DNA of 64,000 bases. Origin: Cephalopachus bancanus. Lineage: Eukaryota > Chordata > Mammalia > Primates > Tarsiidae. Shown here piece by piece: positions 35,158-46,306 of this stretch. The stretch's first letter is position 1, and the number at the start of each line of letters is the position of its first letter. The DNA lies in the NCBI GenBank assembly GCA_027257055.1, contig JAPVLO010000055.1, positions 9,943,501-10,007,500 on the forward strand. Direction: 5' to 3'. A model generated the notes under the pieces. It searched no databases. It saw only the letters and a list, made by a program, of their open reading frames with translations, and was not told the origin of the DNA. The translations under genes and the position numbers were made by a program.

Positions 35158-35362
35158 CTGGAGCATCTCCCCTTCTCTTTATTGCCAAGTGGGCTGTGTA
35201 AACACTCTCCCTGCAGTGGGCTGCTGCCTGCCCACTCAGCCTTTCTCTGGGTGGAGAGGAAAGAGCGTGTGCCCATACGCCTCAGTCACAGCCACCAGCC
35301 CGATGGCCTCGTAGATGAACTCAATTAGGTTGGACTCAGAGAGTTCAATTTTTACTTCAGCT
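35158..35362 (-). CDS. candidate 3'-terminal coding exon of an unrecognised gene
   Basis: On the minus strand, a pyrimidine-rich stretch ending TTTGTCTTTTCAG (plus-strand 35363-35375) makes a strong splice acceptor. The exon begins at 35362 with A|GCT GAA, phase 1, so a previous exon must supply two bases. Only this frame is open: 42 codons, including NLIEFIYEAIGLVAV and ending HPEKG, then TGA at 35236-35238. A canonical AATAAA (plus-strand 35178-35183) lies 52 bases past the stop, with cleavage expected near 35160. The short hydrophobic and acidic C-terminus has no motif I can assign. Upstream exons should lie at higher coordinates, but I found none with matching phase. A non-coding terminal exon remains possible. 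Confidence 0.5.
35178..35183 (-). terminator. polyadenylation signal AATAAA
   Basis: Canonical hexamer on the minus strand 52 bases downstream of the TGA of the candidate terminal exon, followed by a T/C-rich stretch that could serve as the downstream element. Confidence 0.5.
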
Positions 35363-36969
35363 CTGAAAAGACAAATGGGGATCTGGGTAAAGAATTGTTA
35401 GAGATTTTTCATTCTAAATTGGGAAACTCACCCAGAGAGTCTACGAGAGCCCAGATCATCAATCTCTTGGGCCGCGTGTGACAGGGCAACCTTCACGTCC
35501 CCAGTCCATGGGAATAAATCAGAACTTCCGGTCAGGGGTCACAGGAAGTCCCCTTTACACAGGCCAGTTTCCCACTGTTGGAAAGAACAGGGTGACATCC
35601 AATCAGCTTCTCCAGGTCCAAATCAATCACCTACATTTCAATTCCCTTCTCTCATCAAATACCAGCAGTGAAATTGCCCAGCCTCGTCAGAATTCTGCCA
35701 CGATGGATGTTGAGACAGCAGGAATTGAGAAATAGGTCAACCATGGGGGGAGAGGGGATAAGAGTTGCTATGTGGTTTCATTTAACTAGGTTGCTGGAAA
35801 GCCCCCATGGTCACAGTTACCCCCTGAGTCACCATATCACTGTGAGGCATGGATTTTCAGTATCCAAAATTCATTCTTATGGATAAAGCAGTACTTGTGG
35901 GGAAGGTGCACAGAGTATGTTGTTGAAACCAGATCCAATCATTCAGAGATTTTTCCAGAGCCTTCCAGACGCCTCCGGTGTGTCAGGCACCAGGAAACAA
36001 AGCTAAGTAGTGCTCCACCCCTGCCCTGGAGAAAACCATTTCCCAGTTGCTCTGATGGAAACAAGCATCGAGCCCAGAGGACACGGAATCAGAGGAGGCC
36101 CAGGAGCCTGGGTGAGACTGGAGGGGTCCAGGTGGAATGTATAGGGAGGGAGGCCCCAGGATTGAGAGGCTGAACGGAGCTGAGGTTGAAGGAAGAAGAG
36201 GTGGAGGAAAAGACAAGAAAGCAAGTGGAGCTGGCGCAAGGGCAGGAAGAGTGTGTCAGGGGGTTGAGGCAGTGTGCTCAGAAACCAGAGTGCAGAGAGG
36301 GCCAGAACGCTTTGGGGAAGACAGAAAGAAGGGGAGGGGGCCTCTTTGATCCCACGCACTAGGTGAGGAAGGCAGAATTGTACCCTAACACACCAAAGCT
36401 GTTGCGGATGATTTTCTGGAAGAGGAGAAGCAGGATCAGATGCATGTTTCAAGAAGATCCTCTTGGCAGCAGGGAAGATGGGACAGACAGCCTGCAGCCT
36501 GGAGCAGGGAGGAGAGGCTGCAGCTCATGGGAAGCCAGGATGCCTGGCGGAGGATGGACATGAGGCACGAACTGACTGGAGGGAAGCAGGCTCACCGTGG
36601 TGACTCAAAGCGAGAAAGGAGGGAAAAGAGGAGTCCTGGGACAATCAAGAGTAATCATGGCTGTCGTGGCATGTCTGTCTGCGCCGAGTCAACTTGCATT
36701 ATTTTATCTTCACAATTCCTCACCATAGGGCTGTTTTTGTCCCCATTTTGCAGGAAACAAAGACACAAAGCAGTTTAGACCACAGAACCAGGAAATGCTA
36801 TCTGAGGCCATCTGCTTCCAAGGCCCCTGTTAACCACGGGCTGGCTTATCCGTGCTAGGCGGGCCCGCGGTGGCTAGCTTGCACGGCAGGGTAGATAGTG
36901 GTGCTAATCATGCAGAAGGAAGATGCCAAAGGAGAAGATCTGAGCTGAGACACCAGTGGAACATCCAGA
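35363..36969. other. unique sequence, purine-rich in part
   Basis: Bases 36110-36650 are G/A-rich, giving long biased frames on both strands (for example minus 36003-36452). No splice-supported exon or domain seen. The phrase 'caggatcagatgcatgtttcaagaagatcctcttggcagcaggg' resembles widespread old mammalian repeats that I cannot name. Confidence 0.4.
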
Positions 36970-37190
36970 GCAGCACTGCCCAGTGGAATTTTTCTGTGTC
37001 ATGTCCTAGAAGATTCTATAACATTCGTGGCACTGTCCGATACAGTAGCCACAAGCCACAGATGGCTAGTGGGAGCTTGAAATATGGGTAGTGCAACTGG
37101 GGGACTGAGTTTTAAATTTCATTGCATTTTAATTAACATTAATTTTCATCACCACATGTGTCAACTGGCTACCATACTGGTTAGGGCAGA
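36970..37190 (+). repeat. ancient hAT-like DNA transposon fossil, internally deleted
   Basis: 'gcactgtccgatacagtagccacaagccacagatggctagtggg' and 'tgtcaactggctaccatactgg' follow the same family as 26850-27130 in the opposite orientation. The middle is mostly missing. Confidence 0.55.
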
Positions 37191-37552
37191 TCTAGGGTTT
37201 GCAGCCAGCAAGTCTTGTATTGTATGCATCTAGAGCTCAGGAAGGCAACTTATGAGCAATAGTCCCACTCTGCAGCCCCAGGTACTTCTGGCTGGCATCA
37301 TGCATCCCCATTTGATAAGAAAACTAAGGCCAAGGAAGGTTAAGAAAGGTCCCACACTCCTATGTGGGAGACCAGGGCGCAGCATAGGGGACTCCGATTC
37401 TGGAGCCTGTGTACTTAGCTATCCTTCAGCCCTCCCCCAAGTTTTCCATCAAACAGGATGAGAACACAGGTTTCTGGGTATGGAGACCACGCATCATAAG
37501 TACAATCACAGGGGTTCATGAGATCACCTAACGTGTGTGTAGGATATAAAGT

Positions 37553-37900
37553 TAGGCCAAGCGTAGTGGTTCAATCCTGTAATTTCAACACTTTGGGAGG
37601 CTGAGGTGAGAGAATTGCCTGAGCCCACAGGTTCGAGAACAACCTGGGCAACTTGGCTAGACCTCATCTCTACAACCAATCAATAAAAAAAAAAATTAGC
37701 TGGGTGTGGTAGTGCATGGAAGGCTAAGGTGGAAGGATCTGGCTACTTGGAAGGCTAAGGTGGAAGGATCTGGCTACTTGGAAGGCTAAGGTGGAAGGAT
37801 CTCCTGAGCCCAGCAGGTCGACACTGGGGTGGTATGCCACTGCACTCCAGCCTAGGCAATGGAGTGAGACTCCAACCTGGGAAAAAAAAAAAAAAAGAAG
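37553..37900 (+). mobile_element. Alu, plus strand, with internal 31-bp triplication
   Basis: An Alu with a diverged head (GGCCAAGCGTAGTGGTTCAA). In its right arm, the 31-base unit starting GGAAGGCTAAGGTGGAAGGA is repeated at 37718, 37749 and 37780; the last copy is partial. The tail is A15 followed by a (GAA) run (37893-37911). Confidence 0.92.
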
Positions 37901-37914
37901 AAGAAGAAGAAAAG

Positions 37915-38220
37915 TTAGCTGGTGTGGTGGTTCACGCCTATAATCCCAGCACTTTGGGAGGCTGAGGCGGAAGGGTCACTTGAGCCCAAAGTTCGAGACC
38001 AGCCTGGGCAACATAGGGTGACCTCATATCTACAAAAAAAAAATCAAAAAATTAGTCAGGTATGATGACTACTCAGGAAGCAAAGGAGGAGGATCACCCA
38101 AACCCAGGCGGTCAAGACTGCAGTGAGCTATGAGCATACCACTATACTCCACCCTGGGCAACAGAGTAAGACCCCAAATCATTAAAAAAAAAAGAAGAAG
38201 AAGAAGAAAGAAAGAAAGAA
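37915..38220 (+). mobile_element. second Alu in direct tandem, plus strand
   Basis: It begins GCTGGTGTGGTGGTTCACGC right after the previous Alu's tail and ends in its own AGAAGAAGAAGAAAGAAAGAAAG tail. It is older, with deletions in the right arm. Insertion into or near the A-tail of another Alu is common. Confidence 0.88.
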
Positions 38221-38747
38221 AAAGAGAAGATGCTGATGGAAGAGTCCTAGGGGTGATGGAGAAGAGAAAAGATCTCTCAGGGAGCTCTAAGAAAATATCC
38301 AGAAAAAAAGGAGGAAAGTCATCGGCTCATTCATTTTACCAAGTACCAATCATCCACTCATTTTTGGCAAGTGAAAGAGAACTATTCTGGTCCTCAATGA
38401 GTCCATATTCACTGAGGGCCACACTGCAAGGTAAAAATAAAACCACCACCTGGGCAAGAGGCCAATGCAGAGCCAGACCCAGGAAGGCTTCCTGGAGGAG
38501 AAGAACGGCAATTCCTAGAAGCTAATGTCCCATGCATGGGCGAACTCCCTTGGAATTGAGTAGAATTATTCTCGAGAATGACTTAAATAAATTCCAAGTG
38601 GAGCAAAAAGTTAGTATAGCATATGCAAGCTTTGGAGTGGCCTCAGTAAGTACATGCCTTACAGAGGGATGATATGAAAAGGGCCAGTAAGCGGTATCTT
38701 GAGGTTGCTATTTTTTAACCGAATCATGAAATATTGAACAGTTTCAG

Positions 38748-39053
38748 GGTTTTTTTGTTGTTTGCTTTAAGTTGGATCTCACTCTGTTGTCCAGGCTGGA
38801 GTGCAGTGGCACGATCATGTCTCACAGCAGCTTTGACCTCCTGGGCTAAGGTGATCCTTCTGCCTCAGCCTCCCCAGTAGAAGAGACTACAAGCATACCC
38901 CACCATACCTGGTTAATTTTTTTTTTTAAGGATGAAGTCTCGCTATGCTGTCCAGGCTGGTCTAGAACTCCTGGCCTCAAGTGATTCTCCCACCCCAACA
39001 TCCCAAATGTTGGAATTACAGGCCTGAACCACAATGCCTGACCATTTTTGTTT
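38748..39053 (-). mobile_element. older Alu, minus strand
   Basis: From 'ttttttgttgtttgctttaagttggatctcactctg' to 'gaaccacaatgcctgacc'. The mid-linker T-run 'aattttttttttttaagg' is visible. Divergence is high (AluJ-like). Confidence 0.88.
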
Positions 39054-39379
39054 TTAAAAAGAAAAACTCGAGAGATGAATTAGGAACATGCCAAGTGAAG
39101 TTTGTTTGTTAATTCCATTAAAATATTACCTGTCAGAGGAGAGAACGTACTATAATTATCATCTGTGCTGAATGCATGCTAAGTACCCTCTACATGTGAC
39201 CAATGGTTTATATTCCTTTCAACTACTCTGCTGCTATTTTAACCATTTCAGAGAAATAGGCTTTAGCAAGTCAAATTAGAATGTTAAGAAATGAGACTTG
39301 GACTCAAAGATAAAGATAAATAGTATCATTGCCCCGATTGCATTGTTTCAAGTACAAGATTTTATTTTGAGAAGAAAGT
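39054..39379. other. AT-rich unique sequence
   Basis: No gene seen. It leads into the candidate regulatory block that follows. Confidence 0.45.
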
Positions 39380-40180
39380 TTAATTAACAAGAGATGGATC
39401 ACTAAATCCTTTGACTTCAAAATCGTACTTTCTGCAAGATTTCACCTGTGAAATTCACAGCCTTTAATTACTGCCTCACATGTTAAAAGAGAAAATCTTT
39501 CTTCTGAATGGCTAATAATGTTATTATCAGAGGTAATTACAGATCAGATGGCCGTGGTCAATAACACCAAAGTGTGGGCATGGCAACATTCTGGGTTTTG
39601 AACTTTGAAGGTAATTTGTTAGGGGAGTACTTTTTCCCCCAAGACAATGTTGATGTTTTGGATCTGTTTTTCTTTCTGATTTTTTTTTTTTTCCTTGTAA
39701 GGGGGAAAAAAAGAAACATTTAGAAATCAGTCCTTTACTGGATGAATTTCTTCACTTCCCAGAAAGCAAGAAAACAATTGTTTCCTGTAATTGGACAGTT
39801 TGATTGGAGGCAGGTGGTGCGGAGCTGAGGAAACTGGAGCCACAAAGCCAATTTTGGCTTCATGCACATTTCCTTTCGTTCCAAGCAGCACAACATGTAA
39901 ATTGGCTCCACAAAAGCCGGCGACTATAAATTTAGTTCCCGTTTCTCTAACAAGCACCTTATCAGCGATGAAGAGTTTCAGCAAATGGGGACAATGTACA
40001 GATCTGACATGATTAAAAAGCTGCCCTGACATACCCCGGCACTAATTTCTTGAGCATGTTTTTGCTGTCACAAAACTGGGATTTATAAGCAATTCTGGAA
40101 GGTGTCACGTGCCATCATTTGAAACTACGGTGAGATGTTCTTTTTCCAGGTCAATTGGCCTTTGCGTTGCTCCTGTTGTA
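39380..40180. promoter_or_regulatory. candidate conserved non-coding element
   Basis: A repeat-free 800 bases with dense TAAT/ATTA cores (CTTTAATTACTGCC near 39462), TTGATTGGAGGCAGG near 39800, and retained CpG (AAAGCCGGCGACTATAAATT near 39913). Both strands are open across the same stretch (minus 39727-40032, 101 codons; plus 39791-40012, 73 codons). This reflects few substitutions to stops by chance and is not evidence of two genes. The texture matches developmental enhancers; I cannot measure conservation. Confidence 0.4.
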
Positions 40181-40384
40181 TTATCTTGAGTCAATATTTG
40201 CTTTCAATATTTTTGAGCAACAGGCCAAATCAGCATGGCACTATAGATCACAAGCATCGGCCCTGAGTAGGGGCCAAAATTCGAGGCATGGGAAGTAAAT
40301 GAGCTGTTTATTATCCCCTGCAGTTTTTCATCCAGTCTCTGAGCCCCTTTGTCATTTCTCTTCTCGTGTGCTGGTTTGTGTACC

Positions 40385-40560
40385 TTACCCTCTGCAGGGC
40401 AGCTGACAAGTAATGCTCCTCCTTTAAGGATAGGGAAACTGAGGCCCAGAAAGGCTAACTGCTTTGGCTAATGTCACATAGTAAGTCAGGAGCAGAGAAT
40501 AAGTAATGGACCCAGATGTCAACTTCCCAGCCCACTGCTCCAAATATGTATTTATCAATT
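40385..40560 (-). repeat. MIR fragment, minus strand
   Basis: 'cctttaaggatagggaaactgaggcccagaaaggctaactgctttggctaatgtcacatagtaag' is the reverse MIR core. Confidence 0.75.
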
Positions 40561-40875
40561 TCCTTCCTACCGTAAATCCCTAATTTAAAACAGTCATTTA
40601 GAAGAAACTTGGGAATGAGGAAAGGCAGGAGGAAACATATCTGGTAATTCTATCTAATGAGTGACTTTGTATATCTATGTATGAAATGAGTGACTTTAAA
40701 GGTCCAGCATGGTGTATTACTAATTTCTGGCCTTGCTTAAGATTTTAGAAATGTTAATCTAATGCCTAGGTGAGTTGTGAGCTTCTTAGTTATCTTTAGA
40801 ACTTGAAAGTGGCCTTTTCTAATCCCAAATAGATTCATGTGTGAAATGATAACTTCATTCTCAGATAAATCTCAC

Positions 40876-41103
40876 CTGTCAATCTGCATATCTGTCTAGA
40901 ATTATTTTACAAAAACAGATTGCAGAGTTTAAAAAGTGCCTCCGGATTGCAGCACTCTTGTTTTCCAAGGTGATCACATCAAAAGAAATGCCACGAAGTT
41001 TTCCTTTCCCAGCCAAGGGATACTGCAGTTTCCAAATCTTGACTTTGTTCATGAGAGTCTCAGACTCTAAGCACTGAAGGCCGGAGTGAAGACGAAAGAT
41101 CTC
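40876..41103 (-). other. open frame with splice-like edges, possible exon or enhancer
   Basis: On the minus strand the block starts after a pyrimidine-rich acceptor-like CCTCGTCCCTCTAG and ends at a strong donor-like GACAG|GTGAGA. The interval is 228 bases. One frame, containing KVKIWKLQYPLAGKGK, is open for 74 codons and then meets a TGA two codons before the donor. The donor overlaps CACCTGTCAATC (plus strand), a TALE-homeodomain-like site. Two readings compete: a coding or untranslated exon, or a conserved enhancer whose composition mimics an exon. The phase does not join in frame to the exon at 35362. Confidence 0.25.
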
Positions 41104-42274
41104 CTAGAGGGACGAGGACACTTGCTTTTAATCTTTGGCGAAAGATATTCTCTAAAGACATGCTAGTCTGAAATGGAGATGATTTCTCTCCCAGCCTGTT
41201 GGAGAAAGATTTCTCCTGACTGTTTTCATGTTATAATGATCCTTTTCTGCCCTAGAGGAACAGGCTCACATAGCTGCAACCCCACTGGCTGCTGATGGCA
41301 GGCAGGAAGAAAGAGAAGACAAGCACATGAATACTGTGAACATTTTCTAAAAAGGAATGCACGCTGATTAAACCTGTCAGGAGGCAGACTGAGTTTGCAC
41401 AAGGAGTCCTGGTGGATAGATAACTCAGAAATCTTGGCAATGCTACAGAACCAATATTTTTATAGAGGTGGCACCATCAAACAATGTCCTCAGTGTGCAA
41501 GACACAGGCAGCCCTTCTGTCAATACCCGGCAAAGGCGACTTTTTTCCTCCACCTCTTCTGAACAAACAAGTTGGTGAAGGAGCCTGGAAAGGGGTCGGA
41601 AGTGAGAAGAGTGGACAGGACACAGCGGGAGACAGGACAGCGATTTTAACAATCTCTTTCAATCATGCAGCTACATCGCTCTGCTTGGTGTGAACCCGGC
41701 CAAGCCAGGTGAAAACAGGTTGCTGCTGAAACCAGCTTCTCAACTCTGTCTTTTCTAGCTTGCATAGAAGCAGCTACTTCGGTCTAACCACATATGGCTG
41801 CTAGCTCAATGTGCTTTTGCTCAGCCACCAGCGCAGCAGTAGCACCCTTCAGAGTTCCTGCACTGCCATTGACAAGTGCCACACAATGACATCAGTGCCA
41901 CCATCTCTTCTTCTCCGATCTGGCCTCAATACCTTCTCTGGAGACTTCCCACCTGTTCCCCCATGAGGACTTTATTACACTGTGCCTAAAAAAAAAAAAA
42001 ATCCCTCTTTGTATAATATCATTTCTTTCCAAAACCTGTATATTTTCCCAGAAAAGGAAAACAAAAAAGAACTCAAACTTTTGACAACCCAACCCATAAG
42101 GTCATCAGAACTGGGTGGTTCATCTGGGATAAGGTAGAAAGAGCAACGCCCAATGGTGCAGACACTGGAGACGGGCAGTGAGCTGAGACGTGGCCTGTCC
42201 CTCACATCAGGGCCATGAGCCAAGGCTGCGTGCCAGGGAGGAGGGTCGGCAGACAGTGGCATCAATGTGCCTAG
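41104..42274. other. unique sequence, no gene recognised
   Basis: Includes an A-run at 41987-42000. Short open frames on both strands lack recognisable domains. Confidence 0.45.
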
Positions 42275-42690
42275 TGTATTCGTTTCCTGTCATAACTAAG
42301 CACCCCAACTGGGGCACTTAAAGCCACAGAAATTCATTCTCTCACAGCTCTGGAGGCCAGAAGTCCAAAATCCAGGTGTCAGCAGGACCATACTTCCACT
42401 TCCTCTGAACCTGCACCAGCTAATCATTCCACACCTCTTCCAGCTTCTGTTGGTGGGCGGAGTCCTTGGCGTTTCCTGGCCTGCAGCACCTCTGTCTCTG
42501 CCTCTGTCTTGATACGGTGTCTTCCCTTGTGTCTCTGTCTTCTTCTCCTCTAATGACACCCTACTCCAATTGGACCTCATCTTATCTAATTGTATCCACA
42601 GTCCTATTCTTAGAGTAGGTCACATTCTGAGGTACTCAGGATTAGGACTTCAATGTGTCTTTTTTGGAGGGACACAATTCAGCCCCTACA
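42275..42690 (+). mobile_element. MLT1-type LTR (ERVL-MaLR), plus strand
   Basis: Begins TGTATTCGTTTCCTGTCATA and ends ACACAATTCAGCCCCTACA, with the usual MLT1 landmarks between: 'attctctcacagctctggaggccagaagtcc', 'agcttctgttggtgggcgg' and 'ggtcacattctgaggtac'. It is a solo LTR. No viral gene accompanies it. Confidence 0.85.
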
Positions 42691-42894
42691 GCTATCAAAA
42701 CCTTTCAGTGGCTGTAGGGGCGCTTTGCTCAGAGAATAAACCTCTTATCTCAGAGAATAAAGTTCATGGTCTCATTCCCGGGCTCTCCCTCAGTCGGCAC
42801 CTTTCCAGATTCCTTCCCCCTTCGCCTTGTCCCCTACCACCGCCACTGCACTCTCCTATGCTCCAACACAGGGTCCTCCTTCACAGGTCCATCT

Positions 42895-43175
42895 CTGCAC
42901 TTTGCTGATGCAGTTCCTTCTTCCAGGAATGCCCTTCCCTGTCCATCCACAGTCTCCAGCTTCAGTGTCCTCTGCTCCCTAGAGTTTCCTCATATGGCCT
43001 CAACTACGAAGAAACTGAACTCCATGTCCCTCACCTTTATTTTCTCTTAAGGGACTTACTGTGTTCTCCTTTGCATCATATAACAAATAATTGTACTTCT
43101 TAGTCCTCTGTGGGCACTTGAGAGTTTTTACTCTCCCTGTCAAGTCACAGATGCTCAATAAATGTTCGGTGCAGC
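42895..43175 (+). repeat. L2 3' fragment
   Basis: 'gatgcagttccttcttccaggaatgcccttccctg' to 'cacagatgctcaataaatgttcgg' follows the L2 3' end in plus orientation. Confidence 0.75.
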
Positions 43176-43439
43176 TGACAGACCTTACACAAGTCAACCT
43201 AACATGTATGCTGACATCAGTGTTTCCTGCTCCTTAGAAGGAAGATGCTAGAAGAAGGATGCTCTGGAGTGAAGAGAGGTGGGAGACAATGGACGATGAA
43301 GACCCTGGAATAACCTTACTTTCCCAACAACTTACTATTTAGAACCTTTGGCTCCAACAGCGGCTGGCTGATGGAGGGTGACTGACTCATGGCTGGCTGG
43401 GGTCACACATGAGGAATGCATGCTTCTGTGTTAGATGAA

Positions 43440-43665
43440 GGATGGGCTGGGAAGCCAGGGTGCTTGGGGTCCACCCCAGAGCTCCTCACTGGCCTAGGGA
43501 CACTGACAAGTCACTTCATTGTTTAGTGTCCATTTCCTTGGGGTGGTGGGTGATTATCTTCCTCACTGAAGGCTGCTTGTAAAGCAGATGATGTGTGTGA
43601 ACCCCACACACTGCTGGCTGCATAGGGGGTGTTCAGTGGAGGGTCATTATCTCATTGCATCCAGT
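43440..43665 (+). repeat. MIR, plus strand
   Basis: 'gggcactgacaagtcacttcattg...tgtccatttcc', then 'aaagcagatgatgtgtg' and 'tgctggctgcatagggggtgttcagt'. Diverged MIR order. Confidence 0.5.
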
Positions 43666-44984
43666 GGTCATGGTCAGTCCTAAGTTGTTGGCGCCCCTAA
43701 CCAGCCAAACATGCCATGTGGACTCCTGAAAAGTGTCAAGGGATGTATGGAACACACACACTGGGGCCAGCTGTCCCATTCCTGTGACCTCCACCCTCTT
43801 TCCCAGAATGCATCCATCCCCCCAGCCTGAGAAAATTCAGCATCGTCTTTGATTCCCTCTTTCTTGTCTTCACAGCCAAGCAGCCTTCCTTTGCAATGTC
43901 TTTCCATCCCATTCATTCCCCTCTACTGTGGTCACCTTCCCACACCTCCATTAGGAACCTGTCGCCTTCAATTTGTCCTGAGCCAGTCCCAGTCGAGATA
44001 GCACCAGGAGTAAGGTGAAACACCAACCCTGCGTCAAGAGATCACTGTCCAGAGGGGAGAAGAACCCAGCAGCCAAGATCCTGCATGACATGGGTCTGGC
44101 ATGGCTCCCCCACCTCTTCCCAAACTCTCTCCCCACTGCAGCAAAGAGAACTCCTGCTGGTCTCTTAAATAGACCCGGCAAAGCTTTCCAGCCCCGGTCT
44201 TTCTTCCCATCAGGCTTTCTGCCAGGATTTCTGGCCCCATGCCTTTCTAGGTGTCCAGATCCTACCAATAACTCAAGCCCATTAAACTCACCCATTTCCT
44301 AATATTCCCCAACAACTAACACAAAGTAATCGTGCCCACTTCAGCCTTCTCACTTAACGCAGATCAGAGCGTAAATTGTCTTTTGCTGTTCTTAACCTCT
44401 TGATGTAAATATGTCTTCATCTCCAACTAGAATGCAAGGGAGCTGGCCATGGGCTGTCTTGTCCTCTGGTGTCTGTGGCTGAAAGACATGCCGGGGCTCC
44501 CCAGTGCATGCCTCCTCCCCTGACCAGCGATCTCAACCAAGGACACACTCCCACAGGAAACAGCCCTATTCCAGGCACCATGATCTCTAGTCCTCTGTTT
44601 AGTTTGGATGGATTTCTAACCATGTCCTCCACACAGTGCACATCCTTACAAACAGGAGACAGCTGACCGGGGGGTGGGTGGTGGGAGGTGGGGGGTGCTC
44701 CTTCCTCCTCCCTGTGAAAGGCCTGGCCCATCCTCCAGTCCCTGGGCACCATCAGATTTGGAAATCCCCAATGTCAGAATCTCCACCTCCTCCTTTAGCC
44801 CATTGAGAGGTCTCACAATTTTTCTTCCGTTTCTTCTGCAACGGGGCATTCCCCACCTATGAAGGCAGGTCATTCTATTCTGAGATAGTTCTAGTTGTTG
44901 AAGAGGAAATATTGTGAATGGAGCTCTTGAGATAGACAGACTAGCTGAGCTGGTCTAGACGCCCCCAAGCGTAACCTTTAACCC
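43666..44984. other. unique sequence, pieces of L2-like text
   Basis: Bases 43790-43930 and 44230-44480 contain C/T-rich phrases resembling L2 3' ends, but too weakly to call. No exon seen. The G-rich run at 44669-44697 (ggggggtgggtggtgggagg-like) could form a G-quadruplex. Confidence 0.35.
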
Positions 44985-45120
44985 ATACAACTACTTTGTG
45001 GATGATATGTTATATTACCTCCCCATTAAAAAAGAGGGAAACCAAGGGTCAGAAGAATTAAGGTGACCTAAGTCTCATGTGGACATGCATTGCAGTCAGA
45101 TACAGGACTGATCTCAAAGC
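44985..45120 (-). repeat. MIR fragment, minus strand
   Basis: 'aactactttgtggatgatatgttatattacctcccc' then 'gaaaccaagggtcagaagaattaag' reads as reverse MIR. Confidence 0.55.
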
Positions 45121-45994
45121 CATCGATCTTTTCTTTACGTGTTTTTATTATTGATCATATTATTGATAAGGTCCTTCGTTTTCATAGTGCTGAGTTTCGC
45201 CATGGTGTATTTGCCACCCTCTGACCTCTGTTCTATACCTTAGCCCACAAATAACTGTCTTAATCCTTTTTTATTATCACTCTTCAGACATTTAGAAGTA
45301 ATCAGCGCATCTCTCTGACCTGTCTGCATGTTCCTGAGCAGAGATAATTGCCTGCAGGAACATGGAATGAATAATGGGATACTTCCAGGCCTGGCCTCAA
45401 CAACCCCAGCTCCTCTGAGCATGACTTCTTGAAAGCCATGATGAGCATCAGTCTTTCCAAAGGACAGAACAGACAAGTGTATATCAGCGTTGTTAGGGCT
45501 GGTCTCAGGAAGGAGAGAGGCTGCTAATTGGATGTCAGGGCCCCCCTCCCTGGAAGCTACCACAACCCCTACTACCAGAGGGTCTCTCTCTTTACTAGTT
45601 CCTAAAAAGGAAGACCAAAACTTTTTATTAGGGAGAGGGTCAGCAGGCCAAGTCCCAGGGGGTTCCTGGAGGTGGCAGCCAGGCAATAAGAAAGAGCAGC
45701 TGGGGGCCATCTGCTAATGTTCCTGAGAGTCTTGCTGACGACACCTGTCAGTGACCCAGGATTTTCTGGGCTTGACCACTGTGATGTTGTTCCCAACCTG
45801 AAGCTTCCATTCTGCATGATTCCAGAACAGCTCACAGCTCATGGATATTGCTGCAAATTCTGACTCCTGCAAACCAGGGCAAGTTGAGCCAATACATGGA
45901 GTCATTCATCAAGACATATATGTTTATTGAGCTACTGCTTTCTGCCTGGCCCTATGTGAGGAGTGCAAGACTGGTCCACCACAGGTTAACATAG
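45121..45994. other. unique sequence, no gene recognised
   Basis: The 156-codon minus-strand frame at 45240-45710 is the longest in this part, but shows no domain, no splice context and no partner exon. It is likely chance. Confidence 0.4.
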
Positions 45995-46185
45995 CAGAAT
46001 GAGCTCACACTGGCTTTGCAGCCAGACCCAGCTCCTGTCTGGCTTGCTGTGTGAGTTTAGGCACCCCCACAGCCTCATCTGCAAAATGGGGATAGGATGG
46101 AGGCCACATCCCAGAGTATGACGAAGGTTAAATGAAGAAGATCCCAAGTCTCTGGCACAGAGGAAGGGTTCAGATGCTAGTTTTT
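45995..46185 (+). repeat. MIR, plus strand
   Basis: 'gctttgcagccagacccagctcctgtctggcttgctgtgtgagtttagg' then 'cctcatctgcaaaatggggatagg' follows the MIR order. Confidence 0.8.
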
Positions 46186-46306
46186 TCCCCTCTGATCTCA
46201 TGCACATTAGAGGTCTGTCAATTATTGGCTGTTGATGGCAGTCTCTATAACCAGTTAATAGTCCTGATATAGTATTCAACAGATGTTAGGGAACTAGAGG
46301 CACACA

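Noticed and set aside
45240..45710. 156-codon minus-strand frame
   Set aside because: No recognisable domain, splice sites or polyadenylation signal; length is compatible with chance.
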